A DNA stretch of 64,000 nucleotides from Antedon mediterranea (GCF_964355755.1 NC_092672.1:4836001-4900000), one strand, 5' to 3'. Positions 20,440 to 32,640 are shown, counted from the first letter of the stretch. Numbers and translations: made by a program. Notes: generated from the sequence alone by a model not told the origin.

Positions 20440-20540
20440 AACGTGAAAGTAGGCCTAGTAACAATAATTAAAAGTGATAGTATGAAGTATGAAATATAAA
20501 ACGAACCATTTCCTGCAACAGGTATAATAATATCCAATCA
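20440..20540 (-). promoter_or_regulatory. Conserved proximal 5' module
   Basis: Same order as upstream of gene 500: a TGTGTACAAAACGTG leader, an AT segment, AGGAAA (plus-strand tttcct about 20,510) and an inverted CCAAT box (plus-strand ccaatca 20,534-20,540), again about 95-100 bp from the ATG. Farther up, ATTTCCTTATAGATC is at about 20,588. Confidence 0.45.
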
Positions 20541-20704
20541 CTATAAGGGCAATGTACTACATTTCCGGGGCCGTATTAACAAATCATTTCCTTATAGATC
20601 TACAAAATATACAATAAAGTACACTAAACAAAAATACTGTATCTTTTTTTTTCTAGAAGTTACAATTGTTATATTGCATTGTTATCTTACAAAACAATCC
20701 CTGC

Positions 20705-20863
20705 ATTGTTAAAGTTAACCGATAAAAGTTTCTGTGGAAACGGGGTTTAACTGATTCCGCTCGAGAAAAATTAACCGATAATTATCTCATTCAAATCAGA
20801 TAATTATCGGTTAATTTGTATCGGTTAATTATCGGTTAATTTTTGGCTGTGGAAACACGGCCT
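20705..20863. mobile_element. MITE, GGCCGTGTTTCC family, left end degraded
   Basis: Keeps the right terminus GGCTGTGGAAACACGGCC and several inverted TTAACCGATAAT / ATTATCGGTTAA units. The left terminus is lost. It sits at the left edge of block B exactly as the copy at 127-285 sits at the left edge of block A. Confidence 0.6.
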
Positions 20864-21091
20864 TACAATGTAGATATATAATAGGCCAATACGGTACTAT
20901 GTTGCCTACCAATTTTATTTCATATCTACTATAGCACAGTATAATAGTATAGCACATTACCTTAAAATGTTAATCCTATTCTTTTATCGTAAGCATTACT
21001 ATTACATCTTTGCAATTATATTCGCAGAGAGTGCATTAGGTAGACGATAGTGCAATAAAAAGAGATCTGCGCATGTCTCTTGAAAACACTT

Positions 21092-23913
21092 CTAGTTTGT
21101 TGTTTTAGATGTGGTACAGTACGTTTTGTTCAAAAGACGGCGTAGAGCACATGAAAATGTTCGCAGACGACAAAAATATATGAAAGGATTCACCGCAGAG
21201 TTCATATTAATAAGAACTTCTGCAATCAGATAATACCAATATACGTCTGACCTTTGGTACCCGAATGCAAAATATACGATCGGTCTCAGAGCATGAGGCA
21301 AATATGTAATACCGAAAGCACCGACGATCAAAGCACTTGTTTTAGCCGCTTTCAATCTTTTATGGACAGCCTTACGTGCAGATATCGAAGTAAGTGCTTT
21401 GTTCCTCTCGTGTTTCCTTGCCTTTAAAACAATTCTGAAATACATTACAATCAGCAAGATTGTACCAATCGACACCATAACTAAACTTATAAAACTTTGA
21501 GCCATACGGGCGCGTTGATCCAACTCATAGCAGAAGAAACGCGTCCTCGATTTTGTTCATTTCCCCAAAGAGTAGTATCATGCCGTACAAACAACCTAGA
21601 ATCCATGCCAAAACAACAGAAGAGTAGATTCTACGGAGAGTTATAAGTCGATGATATTGTAGGGTTCACTATAGAAACGTAGCGATCCACGGTGATTAAC
21701 AGAAGGTGCCAAAAGGACATAAACATGGGTACTGCGATCATTCCTCACACTCGATTCACCAGGGACAAAAAGTAGTGAGCCCTCTATCGGCAGCCAATCG
21801 TTTTTGCACACGAGACAGCGTGGACAATTACCACCCGGAAGCAACTTTGTTTTGAAAAGTAATTCTTAGTTTTTTGCAAACTGGCCAATTGGAACTTTTG
21901 GTTTTATTTACTAATGAATAATTCATGAAAACCTTCGACAAGGCATCTACGAAGCACGTGATATTGTTTTTTAATCGACGAACCCATTATATTTGTGCGA
22001 AACAAGGGTGAATTACACCGATGTTTTTTAAACAATTTTAGGCTATTCGAATGTTAAAATTTCGTCTAATTTAGCCTATAATAGTGGGGTAGTGCGTGCA
22101 TTATTGGCGCGTGTTCATTGTCGGGCGCGCGTTGTTTATAGGCCTAAGAAAATAAGTAAAATATACAAATATAATTAAATAATGATTATTATTAATTGAA
22201 TGTTGTTTTTTTTTACAGACCACAGAGGATTGTTCTACATACTTCAATACAAATAGCATTAAATCAACAACAATTTCTTATGAGTCATATTAATTTACCT
22301 CTGGCATATAATGTGAAAAAGCACTATTAATACTGTAATAATGGATATCTATAGATATGTATTGCCAAAAAGACATTTTATTTTTTAAAAACTTTAACTT
22401 ATCCTAATTTACTTATTTAAAGGTTCAAGTGGCGGTTGGTTGTTGTGCAGTAGTTTAATAAAGTTTAAATGTACATTTCAAATCGGCAAATAAATAATGG
22501 TAATAGGCCTACTACAGTAAAGAAAATCTTTTGAAGATTAGGCTTAGTACAAAAGATGTTAGCTAAGTTGATGTAGAAAACTTGTTGTCTGATTTTTAAG
22601 GTGAAATTTGTGATAATATTAAAAGTTAAAATGTTAATTGGTGTGTATTTGTATTTAATTTATTGCTCCATTATTATAATAAAAAGCAGGGAACCATGGA
22701 ATTTCATTTTATTTAGCTCCGATAAAAAGTAAACATTTTCAGCATATACTGTACTTAAATCAATCATATGTTAGTGACAGGTGACATTAACAGATTTATT
22801 ATGAGATTACTAGTAAGCCTACTAGTAGGTTTAGCTCTATTCATAAAAATAATGACATTATATACTGTACATTAATTAATTAGCCTAGCTAGGCCTAACT
22901 AATTTACTGATTTTTCAGTATTTTACCAAGTCAACCGTTCAGGCATGCAGACAGTCCTCACTTCACACTAATCTTCATAATTTTAAGAAAAATGAAAGTT
23001 CAGCACTTTATTTTAAAATTTATAAGCCCATATTATAAGATTCTGCATCATCCACTGAACAAGAACTAAAATCGAGAGCCCAATGATAGAGCGCATCTTC
23101 CGACGTTCTCGTCGCCTAAGGAAACGAGTATTCCAGCCCTGCCGCGTCTTCCTAGGCCTACGCGCACCGCACTTTCGCTCAAAATACACTTCAACTCCTT
23201 ATAGAATTTGTTTGAAAAATAACCCCAAGCTTATATTTGGAAATCTTTGAAAATGAATATAATACTATAGTATTATAGCGTTTTCAGAATTTCATTTAAA
23301 AATTGCAAATTAATGTTTTATTTTAACAGATTAGTTAGTTTTCACTTTTTTGTTTTCGCCGTATGACTCGCTTTGTTTACGTTTACACTTGGCTTAGACG
23401 TTTATCTTAGTTAGAATTCGAATCAATTAATCCATAATCAACTAAAATTACTATTGTTGTGGTTTTTGTTTAATATAAATGTTCTTAATAAACAGAAATA
23501 AATCAAACAACAATATAATTTAATATAAATCCGTTAAAAGGGAAATTTAGACAGCCTATAAAACACGGAAGTCAGAACTCGCGTCGCTCGAAATGCTCGG
23601 GAACTTTCTATTTATAGCCAATCGAAAAAGGCTCCGGCTAACTTAAACAATGAAAACGGCTCTCGGAACACTTAATGTCCCATTTTCGCTGTTTGACGTG
23701 GATGTGTCCTGTGAGTAGGTCCACAAACGCTAAGCTTCCTATTAAAATAAACTGTGGTTGGTAAAAACTTCGAGTTTGTCGAATTACAAAAAGAACAAGT
23801 GCGTTCCCTGCAATAATAAATAACGCCAATGATATATACACTGATAGAGAAACAATTAAATTATCTCTTATTTCGTCAGTTGTGACATTTCTGCTCATAT
23901 ACATTTCATCCAT
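21092..23913 (-). pseudogene. Receptor pseudogene split by an insertion (block B copy of gene 1)
   Basis: Codons for the N terminus through TM2 lie at about 23,711-23,913, and TM5 to the C terminus at 21,092-21,523, both almost identical to gene 500. Lesions: one inserted base near 21,540 (aaacgcgtcc versus aaacggtcc), two bases missing near 21,662 (gtagggttc versus gtagtgggttc), about 100 bp of TM2-TM3 sequence deleted, and a 1.96-kb insert between 21,746 and 23,706. Not expressible as a receptor. Confidence 0.9.
21746..23706. mobile_element. 1.96-kb foreign insert in a receptor pseudogene
   Basis: Bounded by a 4-bp direct repeat, TCCT (21,742-21,745 and 23,707-23,710), that occurs once in the intact gene. 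Both termini read CACA inward, but no longer inverted repeat is visible. The left edge holds about 45 minus-strand codons with an exon-like composition (LLPGGNCPRCLVCKNDW...), running right up to the junction. The right third (23,090-23,180) is CpG-richer. No transposase recognised. It may be a DNA-transposon derivative or a transposed gene fragment. Confidence 0.5.
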
Positions 23914-24749
23914 TGTGTACAGAATACAGTAATAATATTAATAAAAATTATATTGAATCAACTTGTTATATAACGTTGAACCAACCTTTTCCTGTAACAA
24001 ACATCCAATCAACAATATACCACAGATTTCTGATTCCATGTATCAAACAATTGAAATCCTTATAAAAACAAACCGTAATATCAGAAATAAAATGTGTAAT
24101 TTTCCTTAGAATCTATTATTCATAAAACCACAACCTCTTCTAACTAACAACCAATCTGTATGGACCTACAATGCGTGCACGTAATGCTAATGATTCCATG
24201 AATTTATTATTAGAAATAACTCAACATTTCTATCTCAACCGTATGACCAAAACTCGCGTCGTTTGAGATAGTACACCTTTTAATTCTTCTTTAGCCATTT
24301 GGCTATCTTAGGACGACATCCTTTTGAAAAAATACCGAATTGTGTAATTCTCTTCTTTTTATATCTATATTAATGCTACTAAATTGGTCGCGTAATGTCA
24401 CGTATTTCCACCGAAACTGCTGAATGGTACGTGCTCACATTTGGCACACTAATGTTTCCTGATGGGCCGCACACAATATGCTATCTCACTTTCCTGAATT
24501 TTATGGATAAATACTTTAAAAAAGGCAAAAAAAAAACCAGTAATCTGACGTCCCAGCGGTTATGTTTTACGAGTTGTTACGTCACGTATCAACTACGCAA
24601 TCTTCTATGTTGTGTACCGCAATGGCCGGATCTAAATACCATGTCGGGCCACCAAATTAAAATAATGTTTAGTCTCGGCAGCCGGCCAACCGTATCGACT
24701 GATTGAATCGGTGGAGTTTTAATTAATTACATCTGGAACATAATGTATT
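23914..24749. other. Spacer, block B copy of 1442-2282
   Basis: Receptor 5' flank (ccaatca about 24,003) followed by the unclassified repeat block. A 103-codon plus-strand frame at 24,395-24,706 is not conserved in block A and is not called. Confidence 0.45.
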
Positions 24750-25078
24750 TATGTTAAGAAATGAATACATTAAGAAATGAATATGTTAAGAAATGAATAC
24801 ATTAAGAACTGAATATGTGAAGAAATGAATATGTTAAGAAATTAATACATTAAGAAATGAATATGTTAAGAAATGAATATATTAAGAAATGAATATGTTA
24901 AGAAATAAATATGTTAAGAAATGAATACATTAAGAAATTAATATGTAAAGAAATGAATATGTTATGGAATGAAAACATTAAGAATTGAATATGTTAAGAA
25001 ATAAATATGTTAAATAATAAATATGTCATGAAATGAATATGTTACTAAATGATTATGTTATAAAATGTCATTAAGAAA
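24750..25078. repeat. Minisatellite, about 16-bp unit, expanded copy
   Basis: Same TTAAGAAATGAATATG-type units as 2283-2485 but about 130 bp longer. Confidence 0.85.
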
Positions 25079-25130
25079 AGAACATTATATTTTAGTAAAA
25101 AAAGAAAAAATAATAATGTCGTAATTTCAC

Positions 25131-25206
25131 GGTTATCTCAGTGAGTAAAACGTGGCCATTGATATCAATGCTAAGCACAGTCGAGTTCGAATCCGCAAAA
25201 CTGTTA
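25131..25206 (+). repeat. tRNA-like / SINE-head sequence (block B copy)
   Basis: Same A-box-like and B-box sequence (GAGTTCGAATCC at 25,193-25,204) as 2539-2615. Confidence 0.5.
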
Positions 25207-26808
25207 CTTATTTAAAAAGTGTGAGGTCGTTTTTTTTATAGGGTTTCCGCAGCCAGAAATTCTCCAGCCCATTTGATACAATTTCTGATAAAAAAAAATG
25301 TAATCGCAGTCGCTTTTAAAAATACCACCTATTTTCAATACTTGTGATCACATGATATGATGGCATTTTTGGGAAAAAGCTTGGATCCCCTTGATTTAGG
25401 ATATTTCGACCTCCCGTTGATTACGAAATTCGGCCATCTAAGCCTTTAATTTGCATAATTAAAAATGGCGGCCACTTTTTAATAACTACTCTATATCTTG
25501 AAAACCACTAGTCACAGATAATTATTCAGTGGATATACTGTACCACACAGTTCATGCATCAACAACAATCAACAATTCATTTTATTTCCTTAAAAAACTA
25601 TTAAATAATAATACTGTAAACAATATAAAAACAACAATTTTCAAATTTCCTTATACTCTTTAATTATTCATACAAAGCACAGCATAATATTCAGTTAGTT
25701 TCAGTATAATGTTATCTTATAAAAACACGAAATTTATTGAGGTTTTTCTAAAACATATATTATAATATATTGAAAAACAAAAAAACAAAAACAATGAATT
25801 CAGATATTTTTATTTTATCAATTTTAAAGCATTAACGATGTGGAAAAATCACTGTATGTTGTCAACTACATTGTGATAAGCTGGAAATTCTCGTTACTTT
25901 ATCTAATTAATCTAAAAGTATGTGTTTAAACTCTAAACAGTTCCTTGCTAACAAGTTTAATGTGTGATGCTTACATATTTTAAACATGGTGCTCAGACAT
26001 CTGGTGTTTAGATATTTCCAATTTAGTGTATAGATCTATCTATTGTAAACTGTACCTTTTTTTTTCTATTGATAAGTCCGAAATAATGACAAATAAATAA
26101 ATGAAAATAAATGTTAGGATCTTTTTAATTGCTGCGTATTGTTTTCAAACGATCGGAAGTATAAACAAAAACTGCTACGGAATATGTTAATTTGGTCCCA
26201 TCTTCGCAACAACCCAGACAAGATATTAAACAAAAATAATGAAACACAGTTGAATACTATACATAGGCTAACTTAAGATTACAAAATATAAACATTTTGG
26301 GAACAATTGTGTTTTAAGGTTTAACAATATTTAACTGTGTCCAATCAACATCTAGCACATATTGAACTGAATGGGGAATTAATTCCAATTTGAACAACAC
26401 TGCTACAGTATGCCTCATAAGGAGGTAAATAAACAAAACTTAAAGTTGCGTTTAAATCCAATATTCCTATTTGTCAGTGTCAATTTACTTTAAATATTTC
26501 TTGCATTTATTGGAAAAAAACTTTTTAATGTATGGATGTTCAATTTTCAAAATGACTACATGCAAATGACGTAACGGTCCTGTTTTCCAAACAATCGTGT
26601 ACAAAAAATCAATATGAACTATGACAAATTACCTGAGCTAACTACAAGCGTTATTACAGAACAGTAAGCAAGTTTATCTTAAAGATGAAAATATACAGTA
26701 GTAGATAAAGCACAACAAAATCTTGACAACAAATCCGTGACACTTTGCAGTGACATACTGTTACGAGTGTGCCTGAAATGACGTCGGTAGGCATATTAGA
26801 GACAAACC
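25207..26808. other. Spacer, block B copy of 2616-4417
   Basis: Colinear with block A but with only one copy of the receptor upstream segment (about 25,528-25,600), no N-terminal relic, and several small indels. No gene seen. Confidence 0.45.
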
Positions 26809-27717
26809 TCAAGCTCTAATAGAACAGTTGTTTAAAAGACGACGCAGAGCATATGAAAATTGCTGTAGACGGCAAACATATATGAACGGATTTACTGCAG
26901 AGTTCAAGTAAACAAAAACGTCTTCAATCAAATCATACCAATACAAGTATGACGGTTGGTATATCAAATATAGGACCGGTTTCAGAGCATAAGGCAAAAA
27001 CGCAATAGCGAATGCAACGATGATCAGGGCACTTGTTTTAGCTGCTTTGTATCTTTTACGAATAAGATTACGTGTGCTTACCGTACCGACTTTCTTTTTC
27101 TCATATTTCCTTGCTACTACAACAATTCTGGAATACATTACGATAAATAAGATTGTACCAATCGACACAAGACATAAAGCAATGTACCTTTGAGCTGTAT
27201 GAGCACGTTGATCCACCTGGTAGCAAAAGAAAATTCCTTCAATCTTTTTTAGTTTTCCGAAATATGCTACCATGCCATAAAAACAACTTATAATCCATGA
27301 AATAGCAATGGCAGAGTAGATTTTACGGAGTTGCATAAATTGACGATGCTGTAGCGGGCTCACAATAGAAATGTAGCGATCTACGGTGATTAACAGAAGG
27401 TGGAAAAAAGAGACTGGGACAAAAATCACTGAAGGAATGTACTGCAAGTGGCAGTAATTCCGTACGAAGAGAGACTTCTGTAAGATAGCAGTCCACATAT
27501 GCATAGGTACGGCGATAATTCCTGTGAGTAGGTCCACAAACGCTAAGCTTCTTAGTAAAACATATTGAGGTTTGTCATAACTTTTAGTTTGTCGAATCAA
27601 AAAAAGAACAAGTGCGTTCCCAGCAATAATAAATAACGCCAATGGTGTATACACGGATAGAACAAAGATTAAATTATCTCTCATTTCGTCTGTGGTTGCA
27701 TTGTTGCTTCCAGTCAT
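26809..27717 (-). CDS. Class A 7TM receptor, intronless (block B, gene 2)
   Basis: 302 residues, orthologous by position to 4,418. Sequon NAT 6-8, Cys89 (NYCHLQY), DRY followed by ISIV where most have VSIV, FFCYQV in ECL2, AFLPYAL in TM6, NPFIY present, tail LLNNCSIRA. Compared with 4,418, ECL3 reads YQPSYLYW where the other has PEYGESRLHW. The TM4-ECL2 segment (FYGMVAYFGKLKKIEGIFF) matches gene 3 and not gene 2, which suggests gene conversion between neighbours. Confidence 0.9.
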   Translation of the reverse strand: MTGSNNATTDEMRDNLIFVLSVYTPLALFIIAGNALVLFLIRQTKSYDKPQYVLLRSLAFVDLLTGIIAVPMHMWTAILQKSLFVRNYCHLQYIPSVIFVPVSFFHLLLITVDRYISIVSPLQHRQFMQLRKIYSAIAISWIISCFYGMVAYFGKLKKIEGIFFCYQVDQRAHTAQRYIALCLVSIGTILFIVMYSRIVVVARKYEKKKVGTVSTRNLIRKRYKAAKTSALIIVAFAIAFLPYALKPVLYLIYQPSYLYWYDLIEDVFVYLNSAVNPFIYVCRLQQFSYALRRLLNNCSIRA

Positions 27718-28349
27718 TGTGTTCAGAATACACAGTGAGATTATTATAAATAAAAATGTATTGAATCAACTTGTTACATAACAAAACCAACCTTTTCATT
27801 TAACATCTAACGAGTAAATAATGTCACGCAATTCCTGATACACTTTATCAAACAAATTTCCTGAAACAAATGTACATGTAGTAATATAAAAAAATAAATA
27901 GTAACTTAATAAACTCCAACCAATCAGTATAGGCCTAAACAAAAACTGCTACAGAATATGGTAATTTGATCCTATCTTCGCAACAAACCCAGACAAGATA
28001 TAAAACAAATAATGAAACACAGTTGATTACTGTACATACGCTTACTTAAAATTACAAAATATAAACATTTTTGGCAACAACAGTGTTTTAAGGTTTTATT
28101 CAGGACATTTAACTGTAGGCCTATCAACATCTGCGCATATTGAACTGAATGAGGAAATAATTACAGTTTGAACCACACTTCTTGCTTCATAAGGTAAATA
28201 AACATGATAATTAAAAAGTTGCATTTAAATCCAATCTTCCTATTAGTCAGTGTCAACTTACTTTAAATATTTAAATTTTTTTTAACGATTTAGTTTATGG
28301 ATGCTAAATGTTCAGAATAAAAAAAAAATGACGTAATGGTCTCAACTCA
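27718..28349. other. 5' flank of gene 26,809 and spacer
   Basis: Near-identical to 5336-5913, including the CCAAT box (about 27,920). No gene seen. Confidence 0.4.
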
Positions 28350-28480
28350 GCTCTGTCTACACTATTAAATTTTATGTGACAAAAAATTGTGATGCACCTA
28401 TACTATATGGATACGATGATGTCATACCACTACCATATTTGGGCACATCAAAATTGTTTGATAGTATAGACAGAGCTTTA
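28350..28480. mobile_element. MITE, GCTCTGTCTACACTAT family (block B copy)
   Basis: Same position and sequence as 5914-6044. The overlapping 75-codon plus-strand frame is element sequence. Confidence 0.8.
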
Positions 28481-28749
28481 TGCTTGTTTACCAAACAATC
28501 GCATTTAAAAATCATTAACAACACTGACCTAGTAATGTACTATAACAAATTACCTAAGCTAAATACAAACGTTAATACAGAACAGCAAGCAAGTTTATCT
28601 TAAAGATGAAAATATTGTAGGCCTAGATAAAGCAAAACAAAATCTTGATAACAAATCCTTGTACACTTTACAGCGCGCGACATACTGGTACGATTGTGTC
28701 TGAAATGACGTCGGTAGGCATATTAGAGACAAACCTCGGTCGTTAATTT

Positions 28750-29660
28750 TCAAGCTCTAGTAGAACAGTTGTTTAAAAGACGACGCAGAGCACATGAAAA
28801 TTGTTGTAGACGGCAAACATATATAAACGGATTCACCGCAGAGTTCATATAAACAAGAACGTCTGCAATCAGATCATACCAATACAATAAGTCTGACGGT
28901 TGATATATGAAATATAGGACCGGTTTCAGAGCATAAGGCAAAAACGCAATAGCGAATGCAACGATGATCAGGGCACTTGTTTTAGCTGCTTTGTATCGTT
29001 TACGAATAAGATTACGTGTGCTTACCGTACCGACTTTCTTTTTCTTACATTTCCTTGCTACTAAAACAATTCTGGAATACATTACGATCAATAAGATTGT
29101 ACCAGTCGACACCATGCATAAAGGAATGTACCTTTGAACTGCAAGAGCACGTTGATCCATCTGGTAGCAAATGGAAATGTCTTCATTCTTTTTTAGTTTT
29201 CCGAAACATGTTACCATGCCGTAAAAACAACACATAATCCATGAAATAGCAATAGCAGAGTAGATTTTACAGAGTTTCATAAATTGACGATGCTGTAGCT
29301 GGCTCACAATAGAAACGTAGCGATCTACGGTGATTAGCAGAAGGTGCCAAAAGGAAACTGAGATAAAAATCTTTGAAGGAATGTACTGCAAGTGGCAGCT
29401 ATTCCGTACGAAGAGAGACCTATGTAAGATAGAAGTCCACATATGCATAGGTACGGCGATAATTCCTGTGAGTAGGTCCACAAACGCTAAGCTTCCAAGT
29501 AAAACATATTGAGGTTTGTCATAACTTTTAGTTTGTCGAATCAAAAAAAGAACAAGTGCGTTCCCAGCAATAATAAATAACGCCAATGGTATATATACTG
29601 ATAGAACAAAATTAAATTATCTCTCATTTCGTCTGTGGTTACATTGCTGCTTCCAGCCAT
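28750..29660 (-). pseudogene. Receptor pseudogene (block B, gene 3), 1-bp deletion in TM1
   Basis: ATG at 29,660 with MAGSSNVTTDEMRDNLI, then a lost base (plus-strand gaacaaaattaaatt where the intact genes have gaacaaaSattaaatt-like spacing with one more base) shifts the frame before PLALFIIAG. From there to the stop the receptor frame is open for about 278 codons with DRY, FLP and NPFIY intact, but no ATG begins it (the frame opens at a TTG). ECL2 has FSICYQM-type changes and ICL2 reads SQLQH where relatives have SPLQH. Only one lesion is visible, so the loss is recent. Confidence 0.85.
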
Positions 29661-30059
29661 TTTGTTCAGAATGCACAGTCAGATTATTAGAAATAAAAAG
29701 GTATTTGAATCAACTTGTTATATAACGAAAACCAACCCTTTCCTTTAACATCTAACGAGTATATCATGCTACGTAATTACCTGATACTATTTATCAAACA
29801 AATTTCCTGAAACAAATACAGTATTATCAAAAATAAAATGTAATAACTTAATAAACCACAACCAATTTCCTCTAACTCTAACATCCATCAGAGGGGCCTA
29901 CAGTGCGTGCACATAATTCCGTGATTCCATGAATGAACTAGAAGTAACTCAAAATAAAACAAGGCCAACAGCCATAAGTCGCGTGCTAAGCATAGTGATA
30001 CCAGACCGACCGACCGACCGACAAAGTGAACTATAGAGTCGCGTCCACGCGACTAAAAA
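29661..30059. other. 5' flank and short simple repeat
   Basis: Receptor flank followed by GACC repeats (about 30,003-30,022) and the palindrome AGTCGCGTCCACGCGACT (30,037-30,054), the counterpart of the longer block A segment at 7571-8300. Confidence 0.5.
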
Positions 30060-30249
30060 AGTAACGCAAGATAATTCCTGTGAGTAGGTCCACAAACGCT
30101 AAGCTTTCTAGTAAAATGAATTTGTCAAAACGTAGAGTTTGTCGAAAAAACAAAACAAGTGCGTTCCCATAAACAATAACTAATGTCAATGATATACTGA
30201 TTTCGTCAGTCGTAATATTTCTGCTTATAGGCCTAGGCATTTCAACCAT
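30060..30249 (-). pseudogene. Receptor relic, N terminus to TM2 (block B copy)
   Basis: The minus strand begins MVEMPRPISRNITTDEIS and reads GNALVLF, FILLESLAFVDLLTGII, then breaks off. Part of TM1 and everything after TM2 is missing. Confidence 0.8.
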
Positions 30250-31069
30250 TATGTCAAGAATATGTAATTACTGTTTTGAAAAACAAGATGATATTGAACC
30301 AATCTTTTCCTCCAACTAAAAACACCCAATCAGTTGATATACTGTACCACCCAGTTCATGCATCAACAATTCATTTCCTTATAAAACTATTTTCTAAATT
30401 TGGAAATGTCCTTAATATTTTTTTATTATTCATACAAAGTAGGCCTATTACATATTTAGTTTGTTTCATTATTACATGATATCTTGTAAAAGCAATCAAA
30501 CAACTGTCTAAACTCGAAATTAATTGAGATTTTTCTAAAACATAAAACATGTATGTATATAAGATATAATATATTGACAAAACAAAACAAATTCCCCCAA
30601 AAAACTGAATTAAGATATTTTTATTTTATAAATGTTAACGCATGTGGAAAAATTACTGTATGTTGTCAACTGCATGTGGAAAACTGGAAATTCCCATTTA
30701 TTTTTCTAAATATATGAACACTCTAGGCCCTAAACACATTTTTTGCTACCATTTTATAAACACTGCGATGTTTAGATATCCAGTGCAAAAACGTAAGCAT
30801 GTCTCTACTGAAAATAAGTCTCGCTTCTTGTTTGTTTAGCTGCCTTACGTTTTTGTTTTTTTTGCAAGGCTAGCCTATCCCGTTCGAAAACGTTAATACA
30901 GAACAGGTTTTCTTTTACCTGTGTAATCCTGTATAAAGATTTTGTTAAATAACAAGTTTATTTGTAAGTATAAAAGTAGATAAAGCAAAACAAAATGGAG
31001 ACATACAAAGCCTATGTACACCTGCCATCGATGTGTATGTCAGTTGTAATTGGAAAAGTACATTTCCCT
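30250..31069. other. Spacer, 3' flank of pseudogene 31,070
   Basis: Colinear with about 9290-10,031. It lacks the MITE and the CpG-rich segment found in block A. No gene seen. Confidence 0.4.
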
Positions 31070-32024
31070 TTACAGACAAGTCTCGGTTGTTGATAGTGTA
31101 GCCGTAATAGGCGATTTGTTAACAAGGCGGCGCAGAGCACGTGAAAATGGCTGTAGACGCCAAACATAAATAAACGGATTCACCGCAGAGCTCAAATTGA
31201 CTAGAAGTTCTGCAATGAGAACATACCAATACACGTCTGACTGTTGGTGTACAAGTAAATATACGACCGGTTGAAGAGCATGGGGAAAAAACGTAATACC
31301 GAATGCACAGATGACCAACGCACTTGTTTTAGCTGCTTTGGATCTCTTACGAACAATTTTACGTGTGCTGACGGGAATACAGATTATGTTTTTTTTCATG
31401 TTTTCTTGCTTCTACAACAATTCTGAAATACAATATCATCAACAGGATTGTACCAATCGCCACCAAGACTAAAGTTACGTAACGTTGAACTTCAATAGCG
31501 CGTCAACTAATCTGGTAGCAGAAGAAAATGCCCTCAATCTTGTCCACTTTCCAGAACACTTCCATGGTTCCGTAAAAAATACCCATTATCCATGACAAAG
31601 CAATAGAGAAATAGATTCTATGGAGAGTTATATGTTTATGATAGTGTAGTGGTTTTATTATAGAAACGTAGCGATCCATTGTGATTAACAAAAGGTGAAA
31701 CCAAGACACTGCAATAAAGACCTTTGTAGGAATGTACTGCAAGTGACAATTATTCTGTAGGTAGAGCGATCTGCGTGAGATACAAGCAAACATAAACATT
31801 GGTACGGCGATAATTCCTGTGAGTAGGTCCACAAACGCTAAGCTTCCCAGTAAAACAAACTGTGGTTCTTCAAAACTTCTACTAGTCTGTCGAATTACAA
31901 AAAGAACAAGTGCGTTTCCAACAATAATAACTAAATCCAATGGTATATACACTGTTAGAACAAAAATTAAGTTATCTCTCATTTCGTCAGTCGTGATATT
32001 TTTGCGTATTGGCATTTCATCCAT
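31070..32024 (-). pseudogene. Receptor pseudogene (block B, gene 5), nonsense plus frameshift
   Basis: Begins MDEMPIRKNITTDEM (ATG 32,024; an upstream in-frame ATG at 32,033 adds three codons). The Arg codon after FFCYQIS is TGA (plus-strand tca where gene 10,032 has tcg). About 100 bp further on, a T-run near 31,388 has one extra base, shifting the frame in ICL3. The rest (31,070-31,399) matches gene 10,032 to its TETCL end. Two independent lesions make it clearly non-functional. Confidence 0.92.
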
Positions 32025-32487
32025 TGTATCCATCCATGGGATCCAGGATATGAAATTACTTAATGGTATTGAATCAACTTGGTATAAAGTGAAACCAACC
32101 TTTTCCTCTACTCCAATTAAAACACCCAATCAGTGGATAGTGCATCAACTCCTTGAATGTATGCAACAACAATTTATTTCCGTAATATAAAATAATACTG
32201 TAAACAAGCACTGACATCTGTAAGTTTTAATTAAATTATTCATACGAAGTATTGCATTTCACCTTGTTTCAGTTATTGTCTAAATCCGGATATAGTTGAG
32301 AACACAAAACCAATTTTCCTACGCACAAAATATCTATGTTTGTGATATATAACATATTGACAAAAACAAAACAAATTTCCAAAACACTGAATTCAGATAT
32401 TTTTATTTTACCAACCATAACGCATTATATATAAGCCTAAAGAAAGTTACTGCATGTTGTCCGACTACAGTCAAGTATACCTAAAAG
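32025..32487. other. 5' flank of pseudogene 31,070
   Basis: Carries the inverted CCAAT word (plus-strand cccaatcagtgg about 32,126) and CCAACCTTTTCC. No gene seen. Confidence 0.4.
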
Positions 32488-32640
32488 AGGAAGATAAATC
32501 GAGGCCCGGCCTGTCTCAGAGAAATGGAGAAGAACTCTAGTGAAAGAGTTGGAAGGAAGAGGACTTTTGACACAGCCCCTCGACCTGCAGCAGACATAGC
32601 TAAATAGAGAACATACTTTTCTTCATGTTGTAACTACATG
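32488..32640 (+). mobile_element. Retroposon ORF2 C-terminal relic (block B copy)
   Basis: Near-identical to 11,448-11,600, with the same broken frames. Confidence 0.4.

Noticed and set aside
24395-24706. 103-codon plus-strand frame
   Set aside because: The block A copy (about 1929-2240) is frameshifted in an A-run and there is no domain signal.
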